DNA of 64,000 bases, from the NCBI GenBank assembly GCA_015680685.1, contig MNCI01023346.1, positions 885,579 through 949,578 on the forward strand, given 5' to 3'. Positions 24,126 to 36,608 of this stretch are shown piece after piece (position 1 is the first letter of the stretch; every line of letters starts with the position of its first letter). Under the pieces are notes generated by a model. It was given only the letters and a program-made list of their open reading frames with translations. It ran no database searches and was not told the DNA's origin. This DNA comes from Gnetum montanum (Eukaryota > Streptophyta > Gnetopsida > Gnetales > Gnetaceae). Position numbers and translations under genes: made by a program.

Positions 24126-25504
24126 ACACATAGTTCTACCGATAAGCAAGCGACAATACTTCCAACTCCACACCATCTGCCCACATCTTGTGGTCAGGGC
24201 AGTAGCACTGTAGTTCTAGAATGAATTTCCTAACATCAGAAGAGGCCTCTAGAACATTTGCAGTGTTACTGTCCTCTAGCATTTTGTTGATCTTCCAGAA
24301 ATGCCCTTGGGCATTTTGCTGACCTTTCAAAAATCCTGCCATGGTTGCTAGCACTACCAACTCCAAGCCATGCCTACAGCATTACCAACCTTGGGCATTT
24401 CATTATCGCTTAGAGCTCTCATCATTAGCACAACCCTTTGGAGCAGTGGTAACATTACAGCCCCCATTTTCTCACTAATTCTTTCAAGCTCTTGTCATTG
24501 CTTAAGCACTCACCACTAGTGTGGCCACTGGAGCTTTTGTAACCTTCTCGCTCTGGCACCTGCACTGGCTCCTCAAGCTCTTACAACTAGCCTAGCTATT
24601 GCAACACTCACATCACCCTCACATCTAGCAGTTTATTTTCATCTCATGTTGTGTGGTTGTGTCTTATTTTCTCTAAGTTGTGTTTACATGACAAAACCCC
24701 CAGAGTCGGTTTTGCAGAGACGAATCTCATCATAATGGCACGTTCCCACATTGCTCTGATGTGCACAATCAAACTAACTAAGCTACTCAAGAGTGCATAT
24801 CTTTATAACATCGCTATAGCCTACTTGCATTCCCCCTTTTACCTTGCACTTCCCTACCTTCCCCTGCATCATCGAGCCTGCAACCCCTTCAATGCACATG
24901 GCACCCTCTATTTCAACCGCAAAACCCATAGCAGATGTAACCTAACTCATCTTATGGGGAGCCTCTATGGGCTAGTCAAAGCCCAAGTTGATGTAATGTA
25001 ACTCATCCCAAGGAGAAAATACCTATCCTACAGAAGTGACATGATTGTACTAAAGGAAAGCCCGTTAGATGGCACGTAGCCCACTTGATGAAAAGTAAAA
25101 ATCCAAAGCAGGTTCACCACGTAGTCAAAAAGTAAATAACACAAAAAATGGGACAAAACATGTCCCCAAGTAAAAACTAGTAAAGCTGCAATTTCACAAT
25201 TGGTCCAACTTTGAATCAGCACTGACCTTCTCATAAGCACTCTAATGAGAGATCATTATTTTGGTGACAAGCCACCCTAGTGTCATACCTTATAGTATCA
25301 TACTATTTGCACTTCATTCCCTTGTTATCCCCTAACACATTCCTTACACTCTTTGCCTCCAACATATCGTTACCCTCAACACTCTTGAGCATGATGAAGT
25401 AACATCTGGTCGGGTACTGATAGGCAATGTTGGTGCCAAGCCTACTATGGTGTTTTGCATTCTTTGTCTACATCTCTTGGGCCACTCCCTCAGACGTCAA
25501 TATA
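24126..25504. other. 3' untranslated region of element B
   Basis: No coding frame of note. The part just before the right LTR (near 25480-25504) corresponds to A's polypurine tract but is no longer purine-rich. Confidence 0.5.
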
Positions 25505-27176
25505 ATGAAACACCACCAAATTTGGGCTCCCAGGTCTTAACTCCAAATTTGTCTAAGTGTCAAAGCTTGGCAAAGTTTTTTTCTAAGTGTTGAGACTACG
25601 CTCCCCACTGCTAGGACTACACTCCAAAGCATAGTCAACATAGTTAACACAAACAACCCAGATTTGCAAGATTTTCTAAGTGTCTTAACTATGCTCTCCC
25701 TACTGGGACTATGCTATAGAGCATAGTCAACATAATCTACATAGAAATGGCTAGTTTTGTGAATTTGCCTAAGTGTCAAGCCAAAAGCTGTCAGGTTGAC
25801 TTGGGATGGAAGAAATAGTTTAGCATCTTGTTTGACTTCTAAGGCTATGCTCCCCACTACGCTCCAGAGCGTAGTTAGCATAGGCTGTACAAAGACATCA
25901 TTTTTTGGCAGATTTTCCTAAGTATCAAGGCTATGCTTTCCCTACTAGGACTATGCTCCAGAGCATAGTCATTGTTGTATGCACTGGAACTCAATTTTTG
26001 GCAAAATTTGTCTAACTCTTAAGACTATGCTCTAGAGCGTAGTTAGCGTAGTTAAGTAGAACTACCTCCAGAAGCCTTTAAGACTTAGCATGGGCTTTCA
26101 TCTTAGCTCCAACACTCCTTTGGCAAGCAAGATCAACAATTTGCATTTCTTTTGCACCCCCCATTTGTCCCCAAATTATACCTATGCTCGACACCACTCA
26201 AGAGAGTGGATAGCATGGTCCCAAAGCCTAGTCTCCAAAACTACACTGTTTTGCATTATTTTCAAGTAGTTGGTAGTTTTTTTGTCACTCGCACATGTGG
26301 TCTTGGTAATGTCGTCATAGTTTGGTAGTCTCATGAGGTCCATTGGAGCACACCAATAGAACACCATTTGCTTTAGTGGGAGCGTAGGTGGGGCTAGTGT
26401 AGTTCCAACTACCCATCTACCACGTGGTGTCCAATCTGAAATTCATGGTAACTCTAACTCTATAAATACCCCATCACTCTATGTCTTAGGGGTTGGAAAC
26501 TCTTGCATTCAGTTGGAAAATTTAAGCATTGGCATTCTTGGTATTTGGCACCCAAGTGCACTTGTCATTTTGGCGAACTTTGGAACACCACTTAGCACTA
26601 TTGCACACCACCACAACATTATTGCACACCACAACCTACTACAGCTCGTAAGACATCACAGTAGCCACCTAGCAAGCCCAGACTTCATAGTGGATGTTAG
26701 TTTTTATATCCTAAATACCCTGAGACTGTGACTACACTGCCTAGTGTGCCTCTTTGTACACTGCATACCTCCTCAACTTTCTCTTTGTAGTTAACTACGC
26801 TCCTTCCCATTTGGGGTGGTGCCACTTTTTCTCTTACTCACATCTTGCACATTTCTAGCATTTCCTTTTACATTCTAGCAAGCACTTGCATTTTTTCGCT
26901 ATTTTGTACACTTATTTACATGTTTGCATCCTTGTTTTGCACTAAAAACCTTAACTATGCTCACCCCCGTAGACACTGTGGACATTGCAAACATCATGCA
27001 AACCCCTCGCATTTGTTCATTGTAACACACTGTAAGTTCTAGTTTGACTAATAAGACTATTCTAGGCACACCACCTTCACTTTCCAATAGGCCCTCATGT
27101 GGATGCAAGGTCAAGGTTGTTCGATCGCAGACCTCTCGGTGCACTGTTCTAGCTTCTGACGTTTTTGGTCGCTACA
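25505..27176 (+). repeat. 3' LTR of element B
   Basis: It starts TGAAACACC and ends GCTACA. It carries the same palindromic words as the left copy, including a full inverted pair ACTACGCTC-CA-GAGCGTAGT at 25857-25876. Its TATA box is at 26461-26468. Confidence 0.85.
26461..26468 (+). promoter_or_regulatory. TATA box of the 3' LTR of element B
   Basis: TATAAATA at the position matching 9392 in the left LTR. Confidence 0.65.
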
Positions 27177-27181
27177 AGGTA
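27177..27181. repeat. Target-site duplication of element B, right copy
   Basis: AGGTA, one mismatch from AGGTG at 8415-8419. Confidence 0.6.
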
Positions 27182-27187
27182 CTTGCA

Positions 27188-27195
27188 TATTTATA
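27188..27195 (-). promoter_or_regulatory. TATA box of the reverse C/D LTR
   Basis: TATAAATA on the minus strand, 11 bp upstream of the point where element B inserted. Confidence 0.6.
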
Positions 27196-27425
27196 GGCAA
27201 GTATAAGTATTGCGTTGACAAGGATGCGTTAATGCATTTGGCTATATTGATGGGGATGCGTCAATGTAGCTATGTTATATCACATCTACAATATAGCAAA
27301 TTCGATATAACATCTACAATGTAGTATCTAACTAAGACACATCAACATAGATGTGACATAGCATTTATGATGTAGCATCTGAGATATAACATTTGCAATA
27401 TTTTAGCTAATTAATACACTTAACA

Positions 27426-28823
27426 AAATGATGCTTTATCATATCCTCACTACTCGACATATCAAGTTTCATCATACCCCCATGACTAACTAAAATATTG
27501 TCCTTGAATTATATATAAATGGACAAATTTTCATTATTAAAATTGTGGGGTGACCAAGATTGGATTGGCTACCATTTAAAAACTTGATTACCGCATTACA
27601 AAATTTTATTTAACTAGATGTATTACAAAATGACAAAAAGACTAGATAGATATCAAAGTTTACAAAATTATAAAGGTCTTCAAAAATCTATTGAAGATGA
27701 ATCTACTTGTTGTCAATAGTGGTGGAAGACTTTCTATACTTGATTATTATGTTGGTGCTTCTCTTTTTATGCAAAATGTTTTTTTTTTGATGAATGGATT
27801 AAAATTTTTCATCATCTTCTCATGGGTCTAGTAATCATGTGATGTTTGAGCTTTTAACATTGTATATGCTATTTGTCCTTGGGCATATCCTCCTCTTGGC
27901 TTATTTTCCTTACAAAAGACCTTCAAACTTAAGCATTTTTTTGGCGTCATTTGAAAAAACCAAAGGATCAACATTCGTTTTGATAATTTTTCCTTAATGA
28001 TTAACCCTTTGTGAATCCTTAGTTAGCTTTAGATTTGAAAAATTTTAGTATTTAGGCTCAAGGTAATTTCATGATAATATTTCTCAAGGATCTAAGGTAA
28101 CTAAAATCATCAAGTTGTTCAAGTCATTTTGATTATTTTTACTATTATTTAACATAATGTTCAATAATGAGTAGTTAGAAAAAATTTTAAAAATTACATC
28201 GTTTGCCTCCATAATAAATGAGCTTAACTTTGAAAGCTCACAAGTTTTTGAACATGAAAACAAAAGGTCTAGTTCACATGATGAGTAAGAGTTATTAAAT
28301 TAGGAGGATTATTCAATATAAAAGTATATAAAAGTATTAAAATTGATCAAAATCAATGAGAAGTAATCTTGAAATCATGCATAAATTTAGAGAGGTTTCC
28401 TAGGATGTCTTTGAGGATGTGATGTTTTGGTTCAAAGCCATGATCAACAAAAGTCATGCAACTAGGTCCTTCTCAAAGTAGGCTTTTGCCATAACGCCCC
28501 TGCATAACCACTTCTATAGATGTCTATTGGCACCTTTGAAGTTAAATATAGATCATGCCTTTATTCAAAGTAACACACAATGACCTTAGTTCAATGTAGA
28601 TCTTTAAGGTCCATTTAAAGTTGTTCACATTAAAGCATCTAAAGTGCTAATGCTTTGAAGGGTCCTTTTAATATCTTTGATTAAATTTTGTTTGTAAAGG
28701 CTCCTTTCATAATTCACTGTGCTTGCTAGAATAACTAAAATAAATTGCCACAATTTCATAATATTTGGGAAACTCATTTGCCACTATTCTCTTTTACAGA
28801 AGTGTTTCCAAGCTTCATAAATT
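27426..28823. other. A/T-rich stretch without recognisable genes
   Basis: No long open frame, LTR pair or recognised domain. A T-run occurs near 27778. It may be interior sequence of a lost element. Confidence 0.4.
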
Positions 28824-28828
28824 GAAAA

Positions 28829-29894
28829 CGTGGATCATTGAAGTTAGAAGGGGGGGAGGGGGTGGGGGGTGAGCAACTTCCCCAAATTGAACCTTTATGA
28901 AACAAAGTGCACAAAAATTTATGTGGTTCCCAACTTGGATACTCTACACTCAAAGGCAAGATCACAAGCATACCTCTAAACTTTGTTGCTCTCAAAATGT
29001 GGTTGAAGGGTCCACACCCTCTACAATCTTTAAGCCTCACTTCGGAGTGTTGTACTATAGCACCAGTCACTCAACCCTACAAGGTCTTGTTAAGCTTGGA
29101 AATGTGATTTCAAGGCTTCCAAAATCTTGAGCTCTACACCAAAGTGTTGTACCATAGCACCAACAACTCAATCCCATAGGATCCTAATGAGCTCAAGCAC
29201 ATCAACCCTGCAGGGCAACAAGAATATGAATTACAAGGGAAAATTGTAACTTAGTTTGCTGATCCTTGTACAATTAGGTACAACACACTTTACAATGCCA
29301 GAATGATAAGACAATGAGGAGCAACAACAAATTCAATGATTACAAATGATTTTACAATGAATATAATAAGGCTTGCACATTTCCCAATGCACATCAAGTC
29401 TTCTTATAGTTGTCGTGTTTCTAAATCTATCTCGGAACTCATGCAATGGCTAGCTAATGATCAATAATGATTGTGGGAAACATCTTTCTAGTGCCTAACA
29501 CATCTCTTTAAATTTGCCTTCAATACTAGGAAGACATCTTTGTTTCCTAAAAGACATCTTTCTGAAGTCTCTATCTTGGAAGACATCTTTGTCTTTTGGA
29601 ATATGTCTTTCTCAACTTAGTCTACATTCTATAAAGACATCTTTGCTTCGTGAAAGATGTCTTGCTATTTTTGAAGATGTCTTTGTTTGAGTTCACTCTA
29701 ACTCTACTAAGACATTTATTGCTTCCCAGAGATGTCTTTCTTTACTTTCTCTACATGATGAATCCTTCATTCCTTGTCCATAACCTTGCTCAATCCAAGT
29801 ACTTTTTCTTCCAAGCACAACAACTGCACACACATACAAACAAACTTGTTTTTCATTTTTCTTAATGTTTTGACATACCAAAACCAAAAGGTCC
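28829..29894 (-). repeat. 3' LTR of the copia-like element (left copy)
   Basis: It aligns along its length with 31958-33041. It contains a G-rich tract near 28851-28869 absent from the partner, and about ten AGACATCT/AGATGTCT words between 29530 and 29740. Confidence 0.75.
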
Positions 29895-30835
29895 AAAAAT
29901 TAAGAAAATGGGTTAGCCTTGTCCCAATAACTGCCCAATAATAATGCACAATACTTCTCCTTCTTTTTGGACATAACCAAAAAGGTCAAACCTATATATA
30001 TATATAATCATCATACAAGATATTCTATGAAAAGCATAAAGACATAGAAATTCTTATGGCAACCAAGGATGAGGATAAGCATGGAAGGGCATGTGAAAAG
30101 CATAAGAAAAATCAATAGACCACATAGAGATAACTACAAAACACCCCATCTATCCATAACCATCTACAAACTATTTTACAGTAATCCGTTTAGAAGCATC
30201 TTGGAGTATAACTAACCATAGTTCAATCACATATGTGCAATCACAAAATTACATATGTGAAAGCCAAGAAATGTCTCATCCTTTTTCATCACCAAAAGAA
30301 AAAACAAACAACCTGTCAAGGCCTCAGTCACTCACCTCAGTAGCATCCTTAGACTCAGAATCCACTACTTCTTGAGATGGACCATAAGTCTTCTCCTCAT
30401 CAACATCAATGTTGGTGCTTGAACAACTTGAGTTCTAAGTGTCCTTATCTAAGGACTCAACCCACTACACTGGAGCCACCTAAGACGAAGCTTCACTCGA
30501 AACCAACAAGAAGCTAATGGAGCTATCGACTGCTAAACTGGAACCTATTATGACATGGTACCAAAGATGCTCTCCATAGCTCATTACTCAAAAGAGGTAG
30601 GAGCATCAGCATGAGATAGAGCAGTGGAAGTAGGAGGGATTGGAACATGGTGCTCTGGTTGCTTCATGGAAGCATGTTTCTCCCCTTGAACATTAGCTAG
30701 GGGTGCCTTTGGCTTAGAATCTAACTCCATTCCTAAGTCATAAGTGTGTGAGGGGTTTACTGCTAAAGAATGACATGGAGGAATAGAAGCATCCTCCTCA
30801 TTGTCAAAGATAGGAGGAGTGGTGACCTTCTTAAA
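29895..30835 (-). other. Interior of the copia-like element downstream of its coding remnants
   Basis: No open frame above background. A short (TA)n run lies near 29993-30004. On the minus strand the part near 30350-30830 may be a decayed continuation of the coding region, rich in Pro, Ser and Glu codons. Confidence 0.35.
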
Positions 30836-31111
30836 TACCTATCCATTGGAGGGAGGACGAATCCCAACTTTAGCCAAACTCTTATGCAAGTAAGAGAGGT
30901 TCCTCCCTAACTTTACAATGGCTTGGGCAAGGGGTTGAAAGAGTTTCTTCAAAGAAGAACTAATCTGAGCTTCAGAGGATTTCAATCTTCTTAATTGTGG
31001 AGAGGCTTCCTTCTTTTGCTTCAGAGATCTACTGTTGGGTTCTTCTTCTGCTACCAGAGAGGAAATCCTCTTCTCAACGTACTCACTAACACTCTGCTTA
31101 CTTTTAAACAA
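30836..31111 (-). pseudogene. Small basic ORF, probable continuation of the copia-like gag
   Basis: About 90 codons rich in Lys, Ser, Gln and Leu with heptad-like spacing (LKKLFQPLAQ, VKLGRNLSYL), suggesting a short coiled coil. It lies downstream of the UBN2-like gag on the same strand, separated by stops. I recognise no family. Confidence 0.35.
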
Positions 31112-31233
31112 AGGAAACTTTGGAAGAGGTGCACCCCTTTATTTTTTCTAGCAATTAGTCATTGTAGCTTCTTGGTGAGAAAGGAAATATTCTCTTCACT
31201 ACCCTCATGATGCTCATTGAGTTCCTTCTCCTT

Positions 31234-31902
31234 TTAAGTGGTCTTTAAGGTAATGGGACTTTTTTGAATAGCTCCTTCAGTTATGAGATTCACTTCATAA
31301 GAGATGAGAGCACTTTGAAGCTCTTCAAATTTTAAAGTTGAGAAGTCTTTGATTTCTTCCATGGCTATGATTTTGGGTCTAAACTCAAGTTGAAGAATCC
31401 TTATCATCTTAATATTCACATCGCTTACGAGCAAATCCTTTCTAGTTTCTTTGATTACTATAATAGGATCATTAGCTCTAGAAAAATAATCCTTAATTTT
31501 CTCACCTTCTCTCATCTTGAGTTTATCATATTCACTTTGTAAAACTATTAATTTTGATTGCTTAACAATAAAGATTCCTTCATAAGTGGCTTCTAAAGTT
31601 TTCCAAATTTCTTTGGTTGTTTTACATCTTATTATCCTATTGAATTTAGATTTATTCAATGCACAATATAAACAATTTTTTGCTTTTAAATCAAACATGA
31701 ACTTATCGTTTTCCTCTTGATACCATTTGTTACGAGGCTTGATGATGTCAGTGGTGCTATCGATGGGTGGAGTGTAGCCTTCTAGAATTGACTCCCATAC
31801 TTTAAACTCCATGGATTTGAAGAACCCTTGCATTTTGGCTTTTCAATAGGTGAAGTTGAATTTGTCAAATATGGGTGGCTTTGTATAAGATGTCCCCTCC
31901 AT
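31234..31902 (-). pseudogene. gag: UBN2-type gag of a copia-like element
   Basis: Reading from an ATG at 31902, the frame has one internal stop (TGA near 31845, where copia Gag normally has Trp after NFTY) and then stays open for about 199 codons. Diagnostic features are an opening PPIFDKFNFTY segment, W-E near residue 35, a TTKEIWKTLEATYEG motif and a KLKMREGEKIKDYFSR motif. These are typical of the Retrotran_gag_2/UBN2 family, the capsid protein of Copia-lineage elements. No CCHC knuckle or downstream pol is present. The primer site 42 bases upstream supports this start. Confidence 0.75.
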
Positions 31903-31943
31903 TGTTCACTCTTGAAATTGATGATGATGAAGAAGAGTACCAA

Positions 31944-31955
31944 GCTCCAATACCA
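31944..31955 (-). other. Primer-binding site of the copia-like element
   Basis: TGGTATTGGAGC on the minus strand, two bases inside the LTR, matches the Met-initiator type TGGTATCAGAGC at 10 of 12 positions. Confidence 0.75.
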
Positions 31956-31957
31956 CT

Positions 31958-33041
31958 TGTGGATCATTGAACTTAGAAGGGTGTGATAAATAAGCTTCCC
32001 AAATCGGACCTTTATGAAACAAAGCACACACATGAATTTACGTGGTTTCCCAACTTGGGTACTCCACACTCGAAGAGTAGATAGCAAGCACACCTCTAAA
32101 CTTTGTTGCTCTCAAAATGTGGTTGAAGGGTCTACACCTTGTACAGTCTTCAAGCCTTGCTCCACAGTGTTGTATCACAACACCAATCAATCAACCCCAC
32201 AAGGTCTTATCAGGCTTGGAAATGTGGTTTTAAAGCTGCCACAACCTTTACAATCTTAAGCTCCATAAAGGTGTTGTATCGCAGCACCAACAACTCAATC
32301 CCATAGGATCCCAACAAGCTCAAGCACATCAACCCCACAAGGCAACAAGAACAAGGATTACAATGGAGAATTGCAACTCATTTTGTTGATCCTTGTACAA
32401 TTAGGCACAACACACATTACAATGCCAAAATGATAAGATAATGAGAAGCAACATTGAATTCAATGATTAAAAATGATTGTATAATGAATACAATTAGGCT
32501 TGCACATTTCCCAATGCACATCAAGTCTTCTTATAGCCACTATGTTTCTAAATCCATCTTAGAACTCATGCAACAGATAGCTAATAGCCAATAAAGGTCA
32601 TGGGAGACGTCTTTATCATGCTTGAGAGATCTTTCTAAATTTACCTTGAATATTGGAAAGACATCTTTGTTTCTTAAAAGATGTCTTTCTGAAGTCTTCA
32701 TACTAGAAGATGTCTTTGTCTTTTGGAAGACATTTTTTTGAACTTGGTCTACATTTTTTAAAGATGTCTTTGCTTTGTGAAAGACATCTTCATCTAAGAA
32801 AGATGTCTTGCTATTTCTGAAGATGTCTTTGTATAAGTTCATTCCAATTCTTTCAAGATGTCTACTGCTTCTGAGAGATGTCTTTCTTCACTTTCTTTAC
32901 ATAATGAATCCTTCATTCCTTATCCATAACCTTGATTAATCCAAGTTCTTGTCTTGCAAGCACAATAACTACACACACATACAAACAAACTTGTTTTTCC
33001 ATTTTTCTTAATGTTTTGACATACCAAAACCAAAAGGTCCA
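31958..33041 (-). repeat. 5' LTR of the copia-like element (right copy)
   Basis: It pairs with 28829-29894. AGACATCT-type words cluster at 32600-32880, including one CpG form GAGACGTCT near 32607. Confidence 0.78.
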
Positions 33042-33200
33042 CAAAAAAGCCTTTCCAAGCCATATTTAGTATATCAATAAAAGCATGCAATTATGTTTTG
33101 CAACCTTTATCGTTAAATGCATATGGAACAATACAACATTTACAACTTGTATCTTCTATACAACTTAATAACTTTTCTAAAAATCTACATGCACAATCAT

Positions 33201-34752
33201 TCAATATGGACTAAATAACTTTGTTGGATTAAAAAATTGAATATTAGGAAATCTATCATTCAAATAGTGAATCAAATTAACAATAAAGTCTTTTGTTAAA
33301 GTTTCAAAACTTTCTCTAGTGCCTAAGATTCTTTCTTTCATATCTTTTTTTTTTTTGAATTCACTAGTTTTGTTACAACTAATTGAAAATAACAAATAGT
33401 GTTTTTCAAATATATTGTCATCTTTTTTAAATTCCATAAAGCCATTGGTAGTGCTTTTCCAAAACAGTGGCAGATATATAGTACCTTCAGCAAACTTATT
33501 TTTGTCCAAAAACATCTCTAAAAAGAATATATTCTTGCATTTTTGTATAATTGCAAATTGGTTTTTTGATTTTTTTTTCATAATGACAAAAATGCATGCA
33601 TAAGTTTAACAAGTCTAACAATCACCTATCCTCTAGATAACCATCTAATAGTGTGAATATGCTTTATAGCAAGCAAATTAATCTACATGATTTTTAATAA
33701 TTAGTGTAATTCATTACTACGCTTAGAAGAACTTTGAATCCAACTATAAATCTCATTTGTTATCTTTTCAACAAATAAAAAATCTAGAATTCTTTTTGAA
33801 GCTTCAGATGTAGCTAAAGATTCACGATGAGCATTACAATGAACAGAAATAAGATAAGGATAATATTGTTTTAAATATGAGATAAAACTAGATTTTTTCC
33901 TTATCATAGTAGAAGTTTTCATTCATTCAACAAATTCAAAACAATTTTATATATAATCTCTCCTTTTCTATCCAATACCTGCACTAAACTTAGAAATTTT
34001 AATATTTGACCTTCTTTACTACCTTGAGTTAAATATGAAATCTAAAGAAAAATAAGGACCTTTTTTTATTTATTTCTTATGACCATTCTCCAAGTATTTT
34101 GGGATAGCTCATATAAAATCAACAGCTAATCTTTCATTCTAGGCATGTTTGAAAATTTGATATCCATAAGAAAATCCCATAATATCTTGTACTTTGAGAA
34201 TAACAAATTTGACTGGCAAGTAAGATAAGCAACTTTTATTCTTTTAATTACTATTTCTTCATTCAAATCTACACATTCTTTCATATGTTCTTTGATTGGC
34301 TTTATATTCTTATTAATTTCATCTTTCCATGTTTTTAAAGCCTCATGATGTTTTTAGCTATGTCGATGATGTAATGTTACACAACATTTTCCTTTTCCCC
34401 ATGGCCCTAGCATTTCATATTTATCACAATAACTACATTTCATCACACTTTTTTCACTAGTAGGCATATTAATTATCCAATCAAATTTAAACTTTTACTT
34501 TTCACAAAATTTTCCTTTTCCTAATAATTCTTCATTTATTTGTTTAGGAGATGATTCTCCTACTTCATTTTCATTTTCTGAACTATTTTTGGCTTCTCAT
34601 TCTATAGAAGTTCCAAAGATTTCATAAAGTTATTTTTTTGCTTATTTAGCCTCTTCATTAGCGTCACTTTTTTTATGTTGTTTGTCAATACAAGTTTTTT
34701 CAGACCTAAACATATCATAAATTGTAGCTTGTACTTTTCTTTTCTCAAACAT
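33201..34752 (-). pseudogene. Degraded hAT-type transposase (ZNF862/DUF4371-like)
   Basis: From an ATG at 34752 the minus strand reads, across many stops and shifts, as a zinc-finger transposase. A CSYCDKY...GPWGKG finger segment near 34420 is followed by a KHHEALKTW-type helix. Further on, a frame at 33922-33701 has VHCNAHRESLA, the hallmark C-x-AHR-x-x-LA block of ZNF862/DUF4371 hAT transposases, followed by EIYSWIQSSSKRSNEL. A last frame at 33581-33201 (126 codons) fits the middle of this family. Terminal inverted repeats and an 8 bp duplication were not found. It is a dead transposon fragment. Confidence 0.55.
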
Positions 34753-35586
34753 CCTTAACCTATCAATATAATAATGAAATATTTAATGTCTCCAATTTAT
34801 TATGTTAAATACCTAAATTTATATATTAAACAACATTATAGATTAAGATTATGAGTAAAATGGTTACCTTTATATTGTAATGTTGAAAACTAAATTAGAA
34901 AGAAGATTCAATAATCTTGGTATAGTGCTCTTTGTGCTCATATAAAAGTACACAACAACTTCTGCAAATTTTGAAGTTGAAAATAATTGAATTATTAGGA
35001 ATGTTAGTAAAACTATAAATAAATAAAAGAATAATAGGAAAGAAACCTATACAACAATGTAATACCTAGACTTTAGCAAACAAATAATTATACTGAAGGT
35101 TTTTTAAAGAAGCTACATCAAAAATTTAATGGATGAAAAATGATAAATAACAAATTAGTAATATTTGAGCTCCTAAAAAGAAGCCAACCTATATTCTTTA
35201 TCTATAGTAAGATTAGAAAAAAAAACTAATCAATTTCATAATAAAGATTTCTCACTTAGGGAGAAAGGAAAAATGAGTGCATAAAATATTTGAATTTTGA
35301 TTAAATAGCTTGCAAAATAGACATCATAAATTTTTACAAAATTTTTTTAACCGAAAATAAACTATATAGAAATAAAAAATTAAAGAACTAGAAGAACATC
35401 TTTCATGATCAACATTACTCATCCATGTTGGTACATTTGACTTTTCTTAAAATTCCAACTTGTTATTACTTTAGCACAATGTATGCAATGACACAAAAGC
35501 AAACTAGTTAAACATAAGAACAAATAATATGAGGAATGTAGACAAGTAAGAAATTAAATAATATTTTAATGAGATCAATTTATAGT
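34753..35586. other. A/T-rich stretch without recognisable genes
   Basis: Very A/T-rich, with no open frame of note. It could hold the 5' end of the hAT element, but no terminal repeat could be confirmed. Confidence 0.4.
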
Positions 35587-36465
35587 TGATAAAGTCAAAT
35601 TTTTGTCTATTGCAATATTGTATCTACAATATTGTAGCAATGATGTTGTAATCCATGCTACATCATCGTTGATATGATGTCTCAAGATGCATGTAGCCCT
35701 ATAAATACTGACACTTTGGGGCATGATAAAAAACTTTTCATTAGCACCATTAGCAAAACTCTTGCAGTTTGTTTTTGTAGTTAGCAATAGAGTGAATGTC
35801 TGCAGTCTGATGTTTAGCAGTTGTGCAAAATCTTTATTTGAGTGAAATGTACTTGGGCACAGTTCATGATCAAAAATAAAGATCAAGATTGCTTTTCATC
35901 ATTGCAACATCCACTTAGTTTTACTATTTTACTTTGATTAATTTTCATGTTTACTTAATTAACTCTTTATATTTTCAAAGTACTTTACTTTCCTTTGTTT
36001 ATTAGTAAAGCGGAATGAGTATGACTGGTTTTGAGCATTTAAGTGTAATCGTTTGGTAATCCCAGTAATGTTATTGCTTGGTTCACCCAATAGCATAATG
36101 CTTGATAACCCAATAACGGTTACATGTGTCTAAGGTGTGTACTGTAAACTAGGATCAAATGCTTATTGCTATAGGCTAGAATAGATTTACATTCTTGTCA
36201 TTACTTAGACATAGTGTTTCACTTCATTTTTCATTATGTTCATGCTTAGGAGTAAAATGAGCTTGATAACATCAGTTAATCATATGCCTCACTAAGAGCT
36301 AAACCATACACTTGCACTTCACTAGCTCAAAATGGGAAGACAATGATCATGAACCTAATATCAACCCTTAGCATAATAACATTGTCCATTTGTGGATTAT
36401 GATCTCGTCATGTGTGAGCACTCATGACTTTTATGGTAGAGTGTTAGATGCTCCATCACTCATCA
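35587..36465 (+). repeat. 5' LTR of element C (C/D gypsy-like family)
   Basis: It begins TGATAAAG and ends CATCACTCATCA, directly before a primer site. The U3 has a CTACAATATTGTAG palindrome near 35632, a TATAAATA box at 35700, and a twice-repeated 'ttggtaatcccagtaatg' phrase in U5 near 36051 and 36100. Confidence 0.65.
35700..35707 (+). promoter_or_regulatory. TATA box of the 5' LTR of element C
   Basis: TATAAATA with about 110 bp of U3 upstream, equivalent to 41738-41745 and, on the minus strand, 27195-27188. Confidence 0.6.
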
Positions 36466-36466
36466 T

Positions 36467-36484
36467 TGGTGTCATTGCTGGGAA
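36467..36484 (+). other. Primer-binding site of element C, Asp-tRNA type
   Basis: TGGTGTCATTGCTGGGAA begins one base after the LTR. With the copy at 59647 (TGGCACCATTGCCAGGGA) it matches the plant gypsy consensus TGGCGCCGTTGCCGGGGA, complementary to the 3' end of tRNA-Asp. Confidence 0.7.
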
Positions 36485-36608
36485 TGTGTCAATGTGTGCT
36501 AAGTAATTGATCTTACAAAGTTCATTGTATAAAGAACCATAAAGTCCATCTTCATAATCTTTAAATAATTCTAATACTACACACTAAACCAAGTCGCACA
36601 CTTATAAC

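Larger units (their letters stand above)
8420..27176 (+). mobile_element. Element B: old full-length Tat-type Ty3/gypsy retrotransposon
   Basis: LTRs of about 1.68 kb (8420-10102 and 25505-27176) flank gag, protease, an antisense gene, reverse transcriptase with two RNase H domains, and integrase. The second, archaeal-type RNase H domain (22080-22450) and the long non-coding blocks place it in the Tat lineage (Ogre/Retand relatives). The LTRs differ at roughly one base in seven by eye, and every coding region carries many stops, so it is dead. Layout and sequence parallel element A throughout. It sits 11 bp from the TATA box of a reverse-oriented C/D-family LTR. Confidence 0.88.
27177..27425 (-). 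repeat. Reverse LTR of the C/D family, U3 part upstream of element B
   Basis: On the minus strand it begins TGTTAAGTG (compare TGATAAAG at 35587) and contains repeated 'acatctacaatatag' words. A TATAAATA box lies at 27195-27188. It continues at 8419-7729 once element B is removed. Confidence 0.6.
28829..33041 (-). mobile_element. Gag-only copia-like LTR element, 4.2 kb, minus orientation
   Basis: Direct repeats 28829-29894 and 31958-33041 share long identical stretches (for example near 28980 and 32100) and both end TCCA. Flanking GAAAA (28824-28828) and CAAAA (33042-33046) form a near-perfect target duplication. On the minus strand a Met-type primer site (31955-31944) follows the right LTR, and a gag of the UBN2/Retrotran_gag_2 type follows it. 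No protease, integrase or RT is present in the 2.06 kb interior. It is therefore a non-autonomous copia derivative. Confidence 0.8.

Noticed and set aside
28851-28869. G-rich tract as a possible G-quadruplex regulatory site
   Set aside because: It is absent from the partner LTR and looks like a local expansion.
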